Positions 14,501 through 23,072 of a stretch of DNA of 64,000 nucleotides are shown piece by piece. Location of the stretch: the NCBI GenBank assembly GCA_023653785.1, contig JAMKCH010007135.1, positions 1 through 64,000 of the forward strand, given 5' to 3'. The notes under the pieces were generated by a model, which was not told the DNA's origin, did not search any database, and was given only the letters and a program-made list of their open reading frames with translations. A program made the position numbers and the translations under genes. This DNA comes from Ophioderma brevispina. Taxonomy: Eukaryota > Echinodermata > Ophiuroidea > Amphilepidida > Ophiodermatidae. Each line of letters starts with the position of its first letter. The first letter of the stretch is position 1.

Positions 14501-15256
14501 CATACGGCGTGCGTTTTCTTGTGTTAAATGCCATTTCCGTTGTCTGCTGAAATTAATGTCGCGGCGAACTTAATTATAAAATCGTTTTTCACTGGGATGG
14601 CGCCCTCAGTTCGTGCTTTTTGGCATGTATATAAATATCTAAGCTCAAATGGAAAATTGGAAATCGCAACTTTGTAAAACATTCGGATCCGGATTTTTGG
14701 TTACTTTCAGGAACAAATTAATATTTACTCCAGTTAAAACGAACAATTCGTCTATTAGTACTTGGGATGCCCATTTTTAGGTCCAGTTGACTATTGTTAA
14801 TTAATACCACAAAAAAAATTTAGAGTTGGGTTAGACTTTAAACACGGATTTTGAATTGTGTGTACTTAAGCGTGGTGCATACGTGCAAAAGGGTTGGATG
14901 AACTCCAGTAATGGCGGAACAATTCTGACTTGGTTTGTCGGATTTGTCTATATTAGTGATGATTTGCGATAGATCCCCATGCAAAGGAATTCCACATTCT
15001 AAGTACAAGCACACATCTAAACCTGCCTATTATTTGAGCTCATTACAGAGCTACAGTTGGCCAATTAACCGCTTGAGTCGTTCTTTCCAATCTAGGGCGA
15101 TAGTGGAGGACCACTGATTTGCAGGGGAGCAGACGACAACAGGTGGCATCTAATTGGTATCACTAGTTTTGGTCCTGTGGGATATTGCGCTCAAGTATTA
15201 CCCAGTGCATTCGCCAGAGTAACACAGTTATCGATTGGATTGACGAGCAAAATTAA
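2389..15256 (+). CDS. Gene A: TSP1-TSP1-(Frizzled-like)-serine protease, gene model
   Basis: Proposed secreted multidomain protease, assembled from exons listed separately: TSP1 2389-2538, TSP1 5366-5519, Frizzled-CRD-like 5913-6295, protease 10414-10606, 11574-11838, 13876-14018 and 15096-15256. All are on the plus strand with GT/AG borders. The protease has an Arg-Ile activation site and an intact His/Asp/Ser triad, so it should be made as a zymogen outside the cell. The Frizzled-like exon ends in phase 0 while the next recognised exon starts in phase 1, so at least one exon is missing or the first three exons belong to another transcript. Frameshifts in three exons mean the gene as written cannot be translated through. 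No start codon or signal peptide was identified. Grouping is inferred from order, strand and phases. Confidence 0.5.
2563..2650. repeat. Alternating purine-pyrimidine tract (CA/CG/TG)
   Basis: Just downstream of the first TSP1 donor the intron has CACACACACGCATACATACACA, then a CG/TG run and TATGTGTATGTGTATG. It is almost unbroken purine-pyrimidine alternation of about 85 bp, the type of sequence that can adopt Z-DNA. This is a microsatellite and not coding, although one frame stays open across it. Confidence 0.7.
4330..5191 (+). mobile_element. LINE remnant, reverse transcriptase C-terminal part (Jockey/I-like)
   Basis: Conceptual translation in shifting frames gives TPKYLGVTMDRSLTFNQHT, then an RT thumb-like stretch (NLLRRLAGTGWG) and a C-terminal piece (WVNLNRLRTGVGR, later ETFSWLKTDLP before a stop at about 5189-5191). 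This order is that of the end of ORF2 in Jockey/I-group non-LTR retrotransposons. Stops and frameshifts interrupt it and nothing upstream of the RT palm is preserved, so it is a 5'-truncated dead copy in a gene A intron. The larger element at 32650-35535 has the same kind of C-terminal part. Confidence 0.8.
5366..5519 (+). CDS. Second TSP1 exon, frameshifted
   Basis: Acceptor TTTTCAG and donor G|GTTTGT bound a TSP1 exon that starts TWSSFGSWTPAQCCG and ends in another frame with CDGDASDTRICTSGAAC. The first TSP1 exon has the same Cys-Cys pair and CDG motif. The frames switch near 5464-5468 (GGATGCATGCGAC): the exon is 154 nt, not a multiple of three, although both borders are phase 1. It therefore has one extra base or two missing. 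Alignment with the first exon, with six residues from N to C where this copy could have six after restoring two bases, slightly favours a deletion. No homopolymer is involved. Confidence 0.75.
5913..6295 (+). CDS. Frizzled cysteine-rich-domain-like exon
   Basis: An open exon of 127 codons follows acceptor CAATTAG (phase 1) and ends at GAG|GTTAGT (phase 0). It resembles a Frizzled CRD: VGYPNALGD (family GYN.T..PN), then VSQWVDFVKI, YFSVQC, HCRQLCQDG (family PCR.LC), NTWPWNCDDLP (family WP..L.C..LP) and GLC. Seven of the ten family cysteines are visible. Those at the family's third, fifth and eighth positions are absent, and the third and eighth normally pair with each other. CRDs bind Wnt ligands or lipids; in proteases such as corin they act as targeting modules. 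Function here is inferred from the fold only. The phase-0 end does not match the next recognised exon. Confidence 0.6.
6296..7234 (+). other. Intronic, G-rich, with possible MITE start
   Basis: No exon is recognised. CAGGGGCGGATCCATGAA at about 6376 resembles the end of a common hAT-like MITE type, but its partner end was not found. G-rich stretches follow, including 14 consecutive G at 6519-6532. The open frames here are low-complexity and proline-rich on the minus strand, and are artefacts of the G runs. Confidence 0.4.
7235..8750 (+). mobile_element. LINE remnant, CR1/L2-like reverse transcriptase to 3' end
   Basis: Frames joined across several stops read VFLDLSKALD, HKLYPYGVRGVALEWFRSYL, a CHSCVGPSKAQSW segment standing for the usual GVPQGSILGP, an ADDTNIF-like stretch at about 7525 (in another frame), then the fingers and thumb region with LPYLTYCNIIWASNYHS. 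This is CR1/L2-type RT. The sequence continues through a short non-coding tail to about 8750 with no long poly(A). Numerous stops and indels make it a dead, 5'-truncated insertion inside the gap between the Frizzled-like and protease exons. Confidence 0.8.
8751..9742 (+). other. Gap without recognised exon
   Basis: AT-rich intronic sequence. Imperfect direct repeats occur at about 9427-9470 and 9690-9730 (GTGACATTGGACCCGATCT and GTGACATTTGGACCCAATCT). Nothing coding is supported. Confidence 0.4.
9743..9978. mobile_element. 236-bp MITE with CTCTAAATGCA ends
   Basis: The element starts CTCTAAATGCAGAAGAATGAA and ends with TTTTGCATTTAGAG. The terminal inverted repeats extend about 33 bp with few mismatches and include the motif ACTCTTTTAGAG. 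The interior is short and non-coding. Related ACTCTTTT-rich sequence recurs at 27985-28205. Confidence 0.75.
9979..10413 (+). other. Intronic sequence before the first protease exon
   Basis: No exon or repeat structure was recognised. An 83-codon open frame (10044-10295) shows no domain. Confidence 0.4.
10414..10606 (+). CDS. Gene A protease exon 1: activation site and His57
   Basis: Acceptor GTTTTCAG, phase 1; donor AT|GTGAGT, phase 2. The exon carries a linker with one Cys (DICGTQ, likely disulfide-tethered to the catalytic domain), then SIRIVNGDDAD, where cleavage after Arg would free the new Ile N-terminus of an S1-family protease, then EWPWIGSF and the His57 motif SAAHC. The residue pattern and layout are those of a secreted chymotrypsin-fold zymogen. 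It is the first of four exons with the same intron phases as the gene B homologue. Confidence 0.9.
10976..11302. mobile_element. 327-bp inverted-repeat element in protease intron 1
   Basis: TGGTCTGGTCTCTTGAT at 10976-10992 is answered by ATCAGGAGACCAGACCA at 11286-11302, with one mismatch. A weaker match continues outward through CCTTTTTGG and CCAAAAGG. The interior is AT-rich and non-coding, typical of a MITE. Confidence 0.7.
11574..11838 (+). CDS. Gene A protease exon 2: Asp102, one base missing
   Basis: Acceptor CTCTTTCAG, phase 2; donor T|GTACGT. The first frame reads SRIVFGDTIRSQPTEYHVEA and the second reads DYDDTRLLNDIALLRF and CYAVGWGRLTYGG, so Asp102 lies in NDIALL. The frames switch near 11672-11676 (CTCACCGGATTAC): one added C would give His-Pro-Asp-Tyr, the usual S1 motif. 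The exon is 265 nt, whereas the equivalent gene B exon is exactly 266 nt with no frameshift. This supports a single-base loss in a CC(C) run. Confidence 0.88.
11889..12096. mobile_element. GC-ended MITE in protease intron 2
   Basis: The left end CCAGGGCTGCGCCAGGGG faces the right end CTGGCGCCGCCCCTGG as imperfect inverted repeats around an AT-rich, non-coding middle. CAGGGGCGG-type ends are common in hAT-like non-autonomous elements; the family assignment is an inference. Confidence 0.55.
12280..13165 (+). repeat. Diverged direct repeat pair in protease intron 2
   Basis: TTCAATTTCCTGTACT followed by GTAAGATCCATGCAGTAC occurs at about 12318-12353 and again, slightly changed, at about 13117-13161. 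Each copy is preceded by GGGCAATT and TGTTTTGCAAAA. This suggests an old duplication, or two copies of one repeat family, spaced about 800 bp apart. Nothing between them looks coding. Confidence 0.5.
13876..14018 (+). CDS. Gene A protease exon 3: oxyanion-side loops
   Basis: Acceptor TTGAACAG, phase 1; donor CAG|GTACGT, phase 0. The 143-nt exon reads HLQEVAVPLYTLDECRQEWG, then NNICAGTA and ends GVGTCQ, immediately before the GDSGGP exon. The residue six before the active serine (position 189, base of the S1 pocket) is Gly, not the Asp of trypsin, so preference for small or hydrophobic side chains is more likely than Lys/Arg. The reading frame is intact. Confidence 0.9.
15096..15256 (+). CDS. 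Gene A protease exon 4: Ser195 and stop, one base missing
   Basis: Acceptor CAATCTAG, phase 0. The exon opens GDSGGPLICRGADDNRW and continues LIGITSFGPVGYCAQ, then FARVTQ. After the T run at about 15219-15222 (CAGTTATCGATTGG) the expected ending FIDWIDEQN lies in the +1 frame, followed by TAA at 15254-15256. A third T would restore it, so one base is missing in a short homopolymer. Without restoration the frame reads past this stop for a few codons. The C-terminal helix and stop make this the terminal protease exon. Confidence 0.87.
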
Positions 15257-15720
15257 GGACCAAATGAATTATTAAACAGTACAGTATCAGTATTTTATTT
15301 TTTTTAAAGATAATATTGCTATTTTGAGGTCAATCAAAGGGTTTTAAGTGAAAGCATCAAATCATCTCAGATGTCAGTATATATTGGATCTATTAAAACT
15401 CACCACAGTATTCACCATCGTTGGTGAAGCTCAATCTGATCATAATTCTTAGAAACACTTTGTTGCAGATTTGGGTCACACCCCCTATATTAATTCAATG
15501 TTGCAGGACGACACGCTTGGTCAATCGGCTGCATATTATTTGTGTCGATACCATGATTGGGAGGAGACGGGAAAGAATGTTATAGTTACAATGCGTTTCG
15601 AGCCTATATCTCTCGCATTAACTGCGAAATTTAACAAGTGTTCCAAGGATTATGAACAAGATTATAGGTGTGAAATCGACTTTTGATAGCTAAATAAAAT
15701 AAATATGTGTTATGATGATG
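15257..15720 (+). other. Probable 3' UTR of gene A, or alternative terminal exon
   Basis: AATAAA at 15693-15698, overlapping a second AATAAA and followed by a GT-rich stretch, is a good polyadenylation signal. Within this interval an acceptor-like TTGTTGCAG precedes an open frame (15469-15686) in phase 1. Its translation includes WEETGKNVIVTMRFE and ends CSKDYEQDYRCEIDF, faintly like part of a CUB domain. No matching phase-1 donor was found in the preceding exon, so ordinary 3' UTR is the simpler reading. Confidence 0.4.
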
Positions 15721-16139
15721 TTATTCTTAGTTAATAGGGGCGGGGCCCTTAATTATAGAACAAGCCTCCACCGTAGTGATTTCAAACACCTTTCATTAGG
15801 TATCTTTATTTCAAAAAAAAATTGAAATTCATAGCCCTTCTCAAATACGGTTACTTTTCTTTGGATAGGTCTGTAAAGTGACAGGAGGAGATTTTTTGGA
15901 GGATCAAATTTCTCTCAATTTCACTGGATCGGGTGTAGTCTGTAGACCACCTACCGAGAACGGGTCGGAAAGTTTATTGAACAAACAAATACAAAAGAAA
16001 ACCGGCAAAACCCGTGTTTTGAACTTGCCTGCTCTATAGCAATCGTTCCCCATAGAAGAAAACATGCTTGACTTTCTGTGTGCACGACAGAAAGTACTAA
16101 TATCATCTTAATACATACGTTATCTATAATAATAATAAG

Positions 16140-17060
16140 ATCATCTTGTTGTCCATCCAAGTTGTGGTGTCCCACAGGGGGTCAGTATTAGGCCCATGGC
16201 ATCTTTTTATTTTATTTTTAAACGACATTTCATTTTCTTCTGACATTTTATCTTTTTTTAGATATTCTGATGCTACACATGCTATGTTTCAGGCTAGGAA
16301 CTCAATGATTTATCTGACACCGTCAATAATGAATGCATAAGTTATGTATTTGGTTCAGAGCTAAACACGCTATATCTTAATATGAATAAGACAAAACTAC
16401 ATGATTTCAAAAAAACAGTCATAGTAATCGCATATATCCTGATTAAATGTTTGTATTGATGGCTCTACAATTCTAAGGTTTCTCATACAAAATTTCTGGT
16501 ATCATTCTTGACAATCTTTACATGGTTCAATCATACCTCTCATATTGCTAATATTGTTTCTAAGTTAGTGGTATATGGTTTCGTCCTTAAAAACATTGCT
16601 TGCCGTTGCGTACCTTAATTTCTTTATGACAACACTTTAGTTTTACCCCATCTCTTATAATGCATTAATTTGGGCTGATGCAAACAAAACCATTTTAGAT
16701 GTAAGTCATATCAAACAGAAAGAATACTAAGACTCTGTTGCACTTCTCAGTGGCTTGCTAACTCACCACAATTATTTAAGAAGCTTAATACCTTGGGACC
16801 AATTTATGATATTCACAAATTACTACAGGTTTTAACTGTAGGTATAATTATAATTTCATATAATCTTCCCCGGAATTTGATTGATTATTTTGTTTGACAA
16901 GGGCCATTAATGATTATCCCACCCGATCGTCTAATCAGTATCGCCCTGTTTAACTTTAAATTTGATCTTGCTAGAAACTCAATCAAGAGACAGGGACCAC
17001 TGTTGTGGAATTCCCTGATTCTAAATTCAGAAATCTCAGTCCTACTATATTTTTAAGGTG
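16140..17060 (+). mobile_element. LINE remnant, CR1-like reverse transcriptase
   Basis: Starts within the RT palm: CGVPQGSVLGPWHLF, then NDISFSS and a YSDATHA segment standing for the YADD catalytic motif. Thumb and connection sequence follow (YNALIWADANKT) with a tail reading RQGPLLWNSL. Frames change repeatedly and stops are frequent. It is a dead fragment, 5'-truncated, between genes A and B. Confidence 0.75.
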
Positions 17061-18284
17061 CATTCAAAGTGCAATATTTTATTTTCCTATTTGTAATAAT
17101 TAATCCATTTTAGGTATTAATATACAGGGTGTCATAATACAGTGTCCATGTGACTGAGTGTCCTACCATCCTCTATAGGCGTGGCGTTTTAATGGGTTGC
17201 TATATGCACCATTTGTTTTTTCACTTACACATCGTGTTCTTAAACAGGTCATGGTTTACTCCGTACATGACAATATGGTAGCTAGGACCCTCTATCCCCA
17301 TGGGGACACTCAGTTTTTAATATCTTCTTAAATCTCATTATCTATGTGTATTTTCATTTACGATTTTAAGCTTATTCATAATTTATTGCTTAACATCAAT
17401 TTGCCAAAATATTGCCAACTTAATGTTTGAACGGCACTGGCCATTTTCAGTAAATATGCAATTTTATTCAATTTACTTGCAATGTAGTTCTTGGTCATTG
17501 GTAGAATTGCCATTGATATTTTTTATACATAAAATACGTCCCCCCCCAAAAAAAAGACATGGCGTTTATACGAGTCTATGACATCCATGGTTTAGGCTAA
17601 CTTTTATTTTTGCCGTAACTTTAATCACCGAATGTGTCTATTACAGGGACTATATATGGGGCAATCTTCACTGCAGGGCGGATCCAGGGTCGGGATCCTG
17701 CCTTCATCCTTGTAGGACCAGTTTGCGAACACAGGGGGGCCAACGGCCTAACAGGATCCCGATCTGCAACCGGTGCATGGTGTGTGCTACGCCGGTTTGT
17801 GTCGCTTGCATGTTAAACGCGTACTTGGGTTACCGAGTTAGTTTCTTTTGAATACCAAGGTTACACAGCTTCACACGAAGCATTTGTACACGTTTGCGCT
17901 TCGGGAGGTCGCCGTGCTGTCGCACTCGCCAGAGCGCCGTATCAGTTCTTGCGTGGGGGGGGTCTCCGTGGTCTGGATCTGCGATCTGGAGGAAGCGGAT
18001 TGATCTCGATTGCACTGGCGGTGGATTGCCCCACGGATTCATACCCATTGTTATTTAAAACACAAGGGTTCATAGCCGCAGTCGGGGACAGGTGTGCCAT
18101 GCCCTGGGAATCAACATGGCGGGGTTTTTTGTTGTACTCGCCATTTCGCGTGTCTGCTAAATAATTTCAGTCTGCGACATTAATGATTTTATCCCATAGC
18201 GACGTTTATTTGGGCTTAATATTTCCAGGTGAGGACTATCGTTAATAGCTCCACAACCTTACATAAATTGCATAAATTTCAATT

Positions 18285-18570
18285 TTGATAATTCTTGAGG
18301 GCGCATTATTCTTCAAATATGCCAGTGTCTTTCTAATGTGTGTCTCTTTAATGTATGTCTGCACTGGTCTTTGTCGGTCCTTGTCTTGCACCTTTGTTGC
18401 GTCTTGTTGTAACTTGTCTTTACTATTTTTATTGGGTGGCCAATATTTTACGAGCTTTGCTCTCTATTTGGTCAACCCTCCATCGTAATGACTGCTTTTT
18501 GTATTTACTGATCTGTATATGGAGAATAAACTTGAAACTTGAAACTTGAAAAACTTGATAAAGACGGCGT
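18285..18570 (+). mobile_element. 3' terminal fragment of a LINE
   Basis: The block ends with a polyadenylation-like GAGAATAAAC followed by three copies of the 7-mer CTTGAAA, an octamer-type terminal repeat often seen at CR1-like LINE 3' ends. The upstream T/C-rich part has no recognisable RT sequence. Assignment rests on the terminal repeat only. Confidence 0.4.
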
Positions 18571-18751
18571 ATTCGGCTAAGCATTCCAAATATGCAAAAA
18601 ACCGGGGTTGGACAAAAATTGGGGGCGCTTCTTTCTGGAAATCTCCTCATGTCTCTTTAAATGAGATGGGATGAAAAGCATAGCGAAGAGCAGGAAATGT
18701 TCATTTGAAAAGAGGATTGATTTCATGATGAACATAGGTGGTTTATATTTT

Positions 18752-19502
18752 TAGGTCGTCCGATGGAAATACGTTTATGGCTGCATGATTCGTGTGTGTG
18801 TGTGTGTGTCAGTCTGTGAGTGTCAAACTTTTGGTATACACTTTTGGTTAAAATGTTGTCTAGCTTTTTAGTGTAGCGATGGATCAAATTTATACTTGGT
18901 ATGCTCATACATTGAGGCAAGGGGTTTATGTGGGTCACAGATGAGGTCAAAGGTCATTCAAGGGTCACTTAGGATCATATCTTGTGTATGTGGGATGGGA
19001 TACACCTTTGGTTAAAATGTGTAGCTTTTTAGTGCAAGGGGTCTTACGTGGGATCACAAATGAGGATGTCAAAGGTCATTCAGAAGTCACTTAGGGTCAT
19101 ATCTTGTGCATGTGGTGTACACTTTTTGTTAAAATTTTGTCTAGCTTTTTATTGCAGTGATGCAACAAGGTCATACATGGTATGCTTATACATTGAGACA
19201 AGGAGCCTTATGTGGGGTCAAAGGTCATTTAGGGTCATTACAACATGTGTAGAGGTATATGCTTTTGTTGAAAATGTAGTCTACCTTTTTAAAGTGCAGT
19301 GATGGATCAAGTTCATATTTGTATGCTTATGCATTGAGACAAGGTGTTTTATATGGGGTCACGGATAAGGAGGTAAAATGTCATTCATGGTCACTTAGGG
19401 TCATTAAATCTTGTACAGGGTATGCACTTAGGTTAAAGTGTATTAGTTTTTATGTACAGTGATGGCTCAACTTAATCTTTGACCACATAATCGGACGACC
19501 TA
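18752..19502. mobile_element. Element with 13-bp inverted ends around a minisatellite
   Basis: TAGGTCGTCCGAT (18752-18764) and ATCGGACGACCTA (19490-19502) are perfect inverted copies. Between them are four to five diverged tandem units of roughly 120-160 bp, each with forms of GTCAAAGGTCATT, TTAGGGTCAT, GGTTAAAATGT and TAGCTTTTTAGTGCA. A (TG)n run sits near the left end. A perfect DR1 hormone-receptor-type site AGGTCAAAGGTCA is at 18944-18956. It resembles a non-autonomous DNA element carrying internal tandem repeats. Confidence 0.65.
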
Positions 19503-19639
19503 TTTGGGCCGGCTGTCCCTATTTAAAATATTGTTTGTTTCCAATCTTGCGTTTTTTTGACACACTCTGTATTTTAGCAATTATTAGGAGTTTTCTGAGA
19601 TTAAGACGTCATTATGACGTCAAACGGGGTATGTTGGTA

Positions 19640-20460
19640 CTTATAGACAGGTACATCCCAGGTCATAACGAATCTAGTTTCTTGCCACGTAGCCACTATT
19701 TTGTTTTATGTTGCATAAACTATATTGTTTAAAATAAGCTTTTGGGCAACCCTGGCGGCCAAAATATCAATTTTGGCTAAAAATCGCCTAAAATGCATAT
19801 CCTGTCCTAAAATGTGCACAAAACACAGAATTTCCACCTTTTAATATGCAAGGCACAGGTATTGGCCTCGACAAGAAAAAAAAAATTATCATGTAACTCA
19901 CAAAATTCAAGAGTAATTTTAGAATATATTCGTAATGTGAAATACGCCATATTAACTTGTTGTTGAGCTGCTTCCGCAAATCTACATGGCTATGATTTTG
20001 CCTCAAAATGGACCCCAAACCGAAATCAAAATGGCGGCCAAAATACCAATTTTGAATCCAATTTCCATCTTAAAATGCACAAAAATTTGAATTTCCCTCT
20101 TTTAATGTACAGAGGCATATGTCATTACCTTGACAAGCTAAAGTTTCCATTTACCTCAAAATTCAAAATGGCCGCCACAAATATTAAATACAAATACGCA
20201 TAATCATGAACATTCAAGACACGATCTTAATGTAAATGATACATTATATTATTGTTGTTGAGTTGCTACCACGAATCATATAAGGCTATCATTTTGCCTC
20301 AAATGGCAGCCAAAAATTCAAAATGGCGCCTAGGATACCAATTTTGTCTTATAATTCACTATAGGCCTATGTATGAATTTCCTTGAGTTTATTCAAGGAT
20401 ATGATGCATAATTAGCTTATTATTAATTACCAGGACACCTACACGCCTATCATTTTCTCT
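19640..20460 (+). repeat. AAAATGGCGGCC repeat family, plus-orientation copy
   Basis: Internal units of about 120-150 bp recur with CAAAATGGC(G/C)GCC followed by AAAATACCAATTTTG (about 19755, 20025, 20165 and 20325). The block starts with a stretch reading CATAAACTATATTGTTT. A reverse-oriented relative lies at 28220-29110. Non-coding. Confidence 0.6.
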
Positions 20461-20734
20461 AAGTGACGGTAAGCAAAATTTAAGATGACTCTGTATGAGA
20501 TATTAATGACTCTCCATCAGCATGATCAGTCACTCTCCAAATCTGAAGAACTATCTGAACTGTACTCCGCGGCTGATGGGAGGGAATCCCCGTCATCCGA
20601 AGTGTCAGATTCTTTTGTCTGTGTCTTCCCATGTATGTAAGACAACGTCTTCTGATGTGTTTGTCTTCTTCTTTGATGGTTGTTTGGCCTCTCTCGTGTC
20701 TTCTTTATTTTCCTGGTGTGTCGCAGCTATGGTT

Positions 20735-21780
20735 CTTTCGTATGACCTAAAATAAAATCTTAGAATATGATAAGAACGTATCATGTAAGTTCCATCAACT
20801 ACACGGCCGGATTCTTACTCACGTGGTAGCCTATACGGCAGCTACACCATGTCTACCGCGGCAGCTACTGCACAGTACACACAGGGCTAATTGCGAGGCG
20901 GTAGCTGCAAAATAGGGCTTACAAAGTACACAATTATTATGTATACAGTAATGTGGCTACTCTGCTTTACCTACCCCAATGGCTACCCTGTAGTTGCCCA
21001 CTAGGTGGAGAGAAGGTGGATGTTGAGTAGACAGTACCGGAGTAGACACGCAGCTACCACGTAGCTACCCCGTGATTACCACGACGCCATTTTGAGAGTG
21101 GATGAAAATTTCATGAAATGAGGGCGCTATACACTTGGGCTCCGTTTAGCATTTTTGGAACGTTTTTTAGGAAAATCATTACGAAATTCAAATCGGGCAT
21201 CATCAAAAACCCCTATATTCCCGCACATGTAATAAAAAATTCAAATATATGCCAAAAATATCAAAAAACCAAAATTGGCCATGAGAAATACCGCGCGCGC
21301 TGAGAGCCGGTGTAACCACGCAGCTACTCCACAACGGTGCAGACAGCCGCTGTGTGTACACTATCCGTCTATGCGGCAACAATACACGGAATCCTGGCCG
21401 GCGAGTGTACGTCTAGTGGGTAGGTAATCCATGTCTACTCGGTAATAACTGTGTGGTAACTACCATGAAGAAATTGGCCGTGTATTGCAAGAACACAACG
21501 CTTTATTATATTATTGAAAGTAAAGGTTCCTTATCAACTGGTGCTTTAAGGTGTGCTAGTCGGTGCTGGTGAATAGCCAGAAGGTGCAGGTTCTTCCGTG
21601 TAACCTAAAATAAAAATCAAATCTTAGAAAAATAGAATATGATCTGATCATGCAAGTTCATGAAAATTGGAAGAACAAAATGCTTTATTATATTAATGAA
21701 AGTAATGAAAGGTTCCTTATCAACTGGTGCTTGTGCTAGTCAGTGGTGATGGATATCCAGAAGGTGCAGATAATAGGTGC
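20735..21780 (+). repeat. Tandem duplication interrupted by an insertion
   Basis: The sequence CCTAAAATAAAATCTTAGAA..., ...CATGTAAGTTCCATCAAC (20741-20799) resumes after the 20800-21484 insertion as TTGCAAGAACACAACGCTTT, AAGGTTCCTTATCAACTGG. A second copy at about 21604-21770 carries the same parts without interruption (CATGCAAGTTCATG...GGAAGAACAAAATGCTTT). The second copy therefore shows what the site looks like when empty. Confidence 0.6.
20800..21484. mobile_element. 685-bp inverted-repeat element, TACACGGCC ends
   Basis: TACACGGCC at 20800-20808 matches GGCCGTGTA at 21476-21484. An internal copy of the end motif (ACACGGAATCCTGGCCGG) is at about 21374. The body is enriched in GTAGCTAC-type motifs and is more GC-rich than its surroundings. 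No transposase is encoded. The uninterrupted duplicate next door supports these limits. Confidence 0.6.
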
Positions 21781-22039
21781 TTGACGTATAAAGAGAGTGC
21801 TCTTCATTCTGGTGAATGATTTGGACTGATCTTACCTGTTGATGGCTTGTGTGTAGACTTGACGGTAGTTGGGAACACTGGTACCTTTTTGGAACAATAC
21901 CATCGTCCTTTACCATCCATCTCCGATCTTCTTGTAGGCTGGGATGGTCAATATTTTGCGTAAGACATTATTTTGTTACGGTCACCTTGACCAAGGCCAA
22001 AACCACCTCAAAACTACGGATTCAAACTCCTGAATAACT

Positions 22040-23050
22040 AGACAATACACTGTGAACTTGATTACACATTTTAAAACAAGTATTTATTTTAATTGTGTGT
22101 TTAAATCAATCTCATTCAAACACCGATTAGGTATCAATAATCAAAAAGCGAGATTACCATTAAGATGCCGAACTTGCAAAGAGTCCTGGCGAATATTCCA
22201 GCGCAAAACTCCAATTTCCAATAGTGGGACGTGTCCACGGACGACTTGTCCTTACTGAAGAAAACCAGCTCCTAATGACTCCCGAAGCTCGGAGGTCGAC
22301 TAAATATAAAGTCCAAAAGTGCTGTAGCTTGTTTATCCTTGGATAACTCAGAGGCCACGGAATACAAAACCGAACCCGGCTACACAATCGGACGAAACTG
22401 CTGGAGCTGAGACTACTATGACAATGTCCACTATATGGGAGATTAGTACTAGACTGTGATTACTGTTACTGTCAACTTGGAAACTCTGCTAATAACTTGG
22501 AGCAAGATGTTAAGAAACTCTCTTAATAACTTGGAGTAAGATGTTGTGATACTCTGCTAATCTTCTCTCACCAGGGCTTTATATACCCTCTCAAACAAGT
22601 CTAGAGGGATCCAGTCCTCTCTATATGAGTCGTGTACTAAATATAGTCCATTACATCATAATTCTGGATTCAGCTCCAATGTTCCCATATTAGAATGTTC
22701 ATAGCCATCACCCACACACAGCACTGTGCCTGTAGATACAGTAGGGCGCCATCTATGATTCAGAAAAGCTCAGTGGAGCACATTCTAATGACATCACTAA
22801 GGTTCAGGTACATTCCAGAAGTTTCCCCGCTTTTCTGAGCTCTTCTGAGATCTTCTGTTTCATTCTATTTGCTTTACACACACCAGTTATGCACACAAAC
22901 CAGGTATATCCTGTATTACATTACTTAGACCAATTTACAATATTTTATGTGCTAATTTATGACCCAATCCTACTCAAAGTGAAATAAATCATTGCAAATT
23001 CTTGGGGTCTGTAATAGCCTTCAGATAAAAGCCTGGAGATCACTTCTCTT
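22040..23050 (-). other. Candidate LTR-like regulatory block, minus strand
   Basis: On the minus strand a TATA box (GGTATATAAAGCCCTG, about 22570-22585) is followed some 490 bp downstream by AATAAA (about 22088-22094), the spacing of an LTR with promoter and polyadenylation signals. The sequence between includes a duplicated CTTGGAG(C/T)AAGATGTT. Clear TG..CA ends and target duplications were not found, so a 3' terminal region of the decayed minus-strand gene upstream is an alternative. Confidence 0.3.
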
Positions 23051-23072
23051 CAGATACTCTAACGCACTGCTC

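Larger units (their letters stand above)
14205..18300 (+). repeat. Diverged dispersed repeat pair (14.2-14.9 and 17.4-18.3 kb)
   Basis: GCGGCACTGGCACATTATCA at about 14218 and AACGGCACTGGCCATTTTCA at about 17430 start two similar blocks. They share in order a CATTGG(A/T)AGAAT stretch, ATATTTTACACATAAAAAT-like sequence, a CTTTAATCA.C.AATGTG segment and TGTCTGCT..AAT. Identity is moderate and indels are many. The copies flank the 3' end of gene A and are non-coding. Confidence 0.4.

Noticed and set aside
18752..19502. CRISPR-like array
   Set aside because: Units are long, diverged and directly abutting, without constant short repeats and unique spacers; this is a minisatellite in an animal genome.
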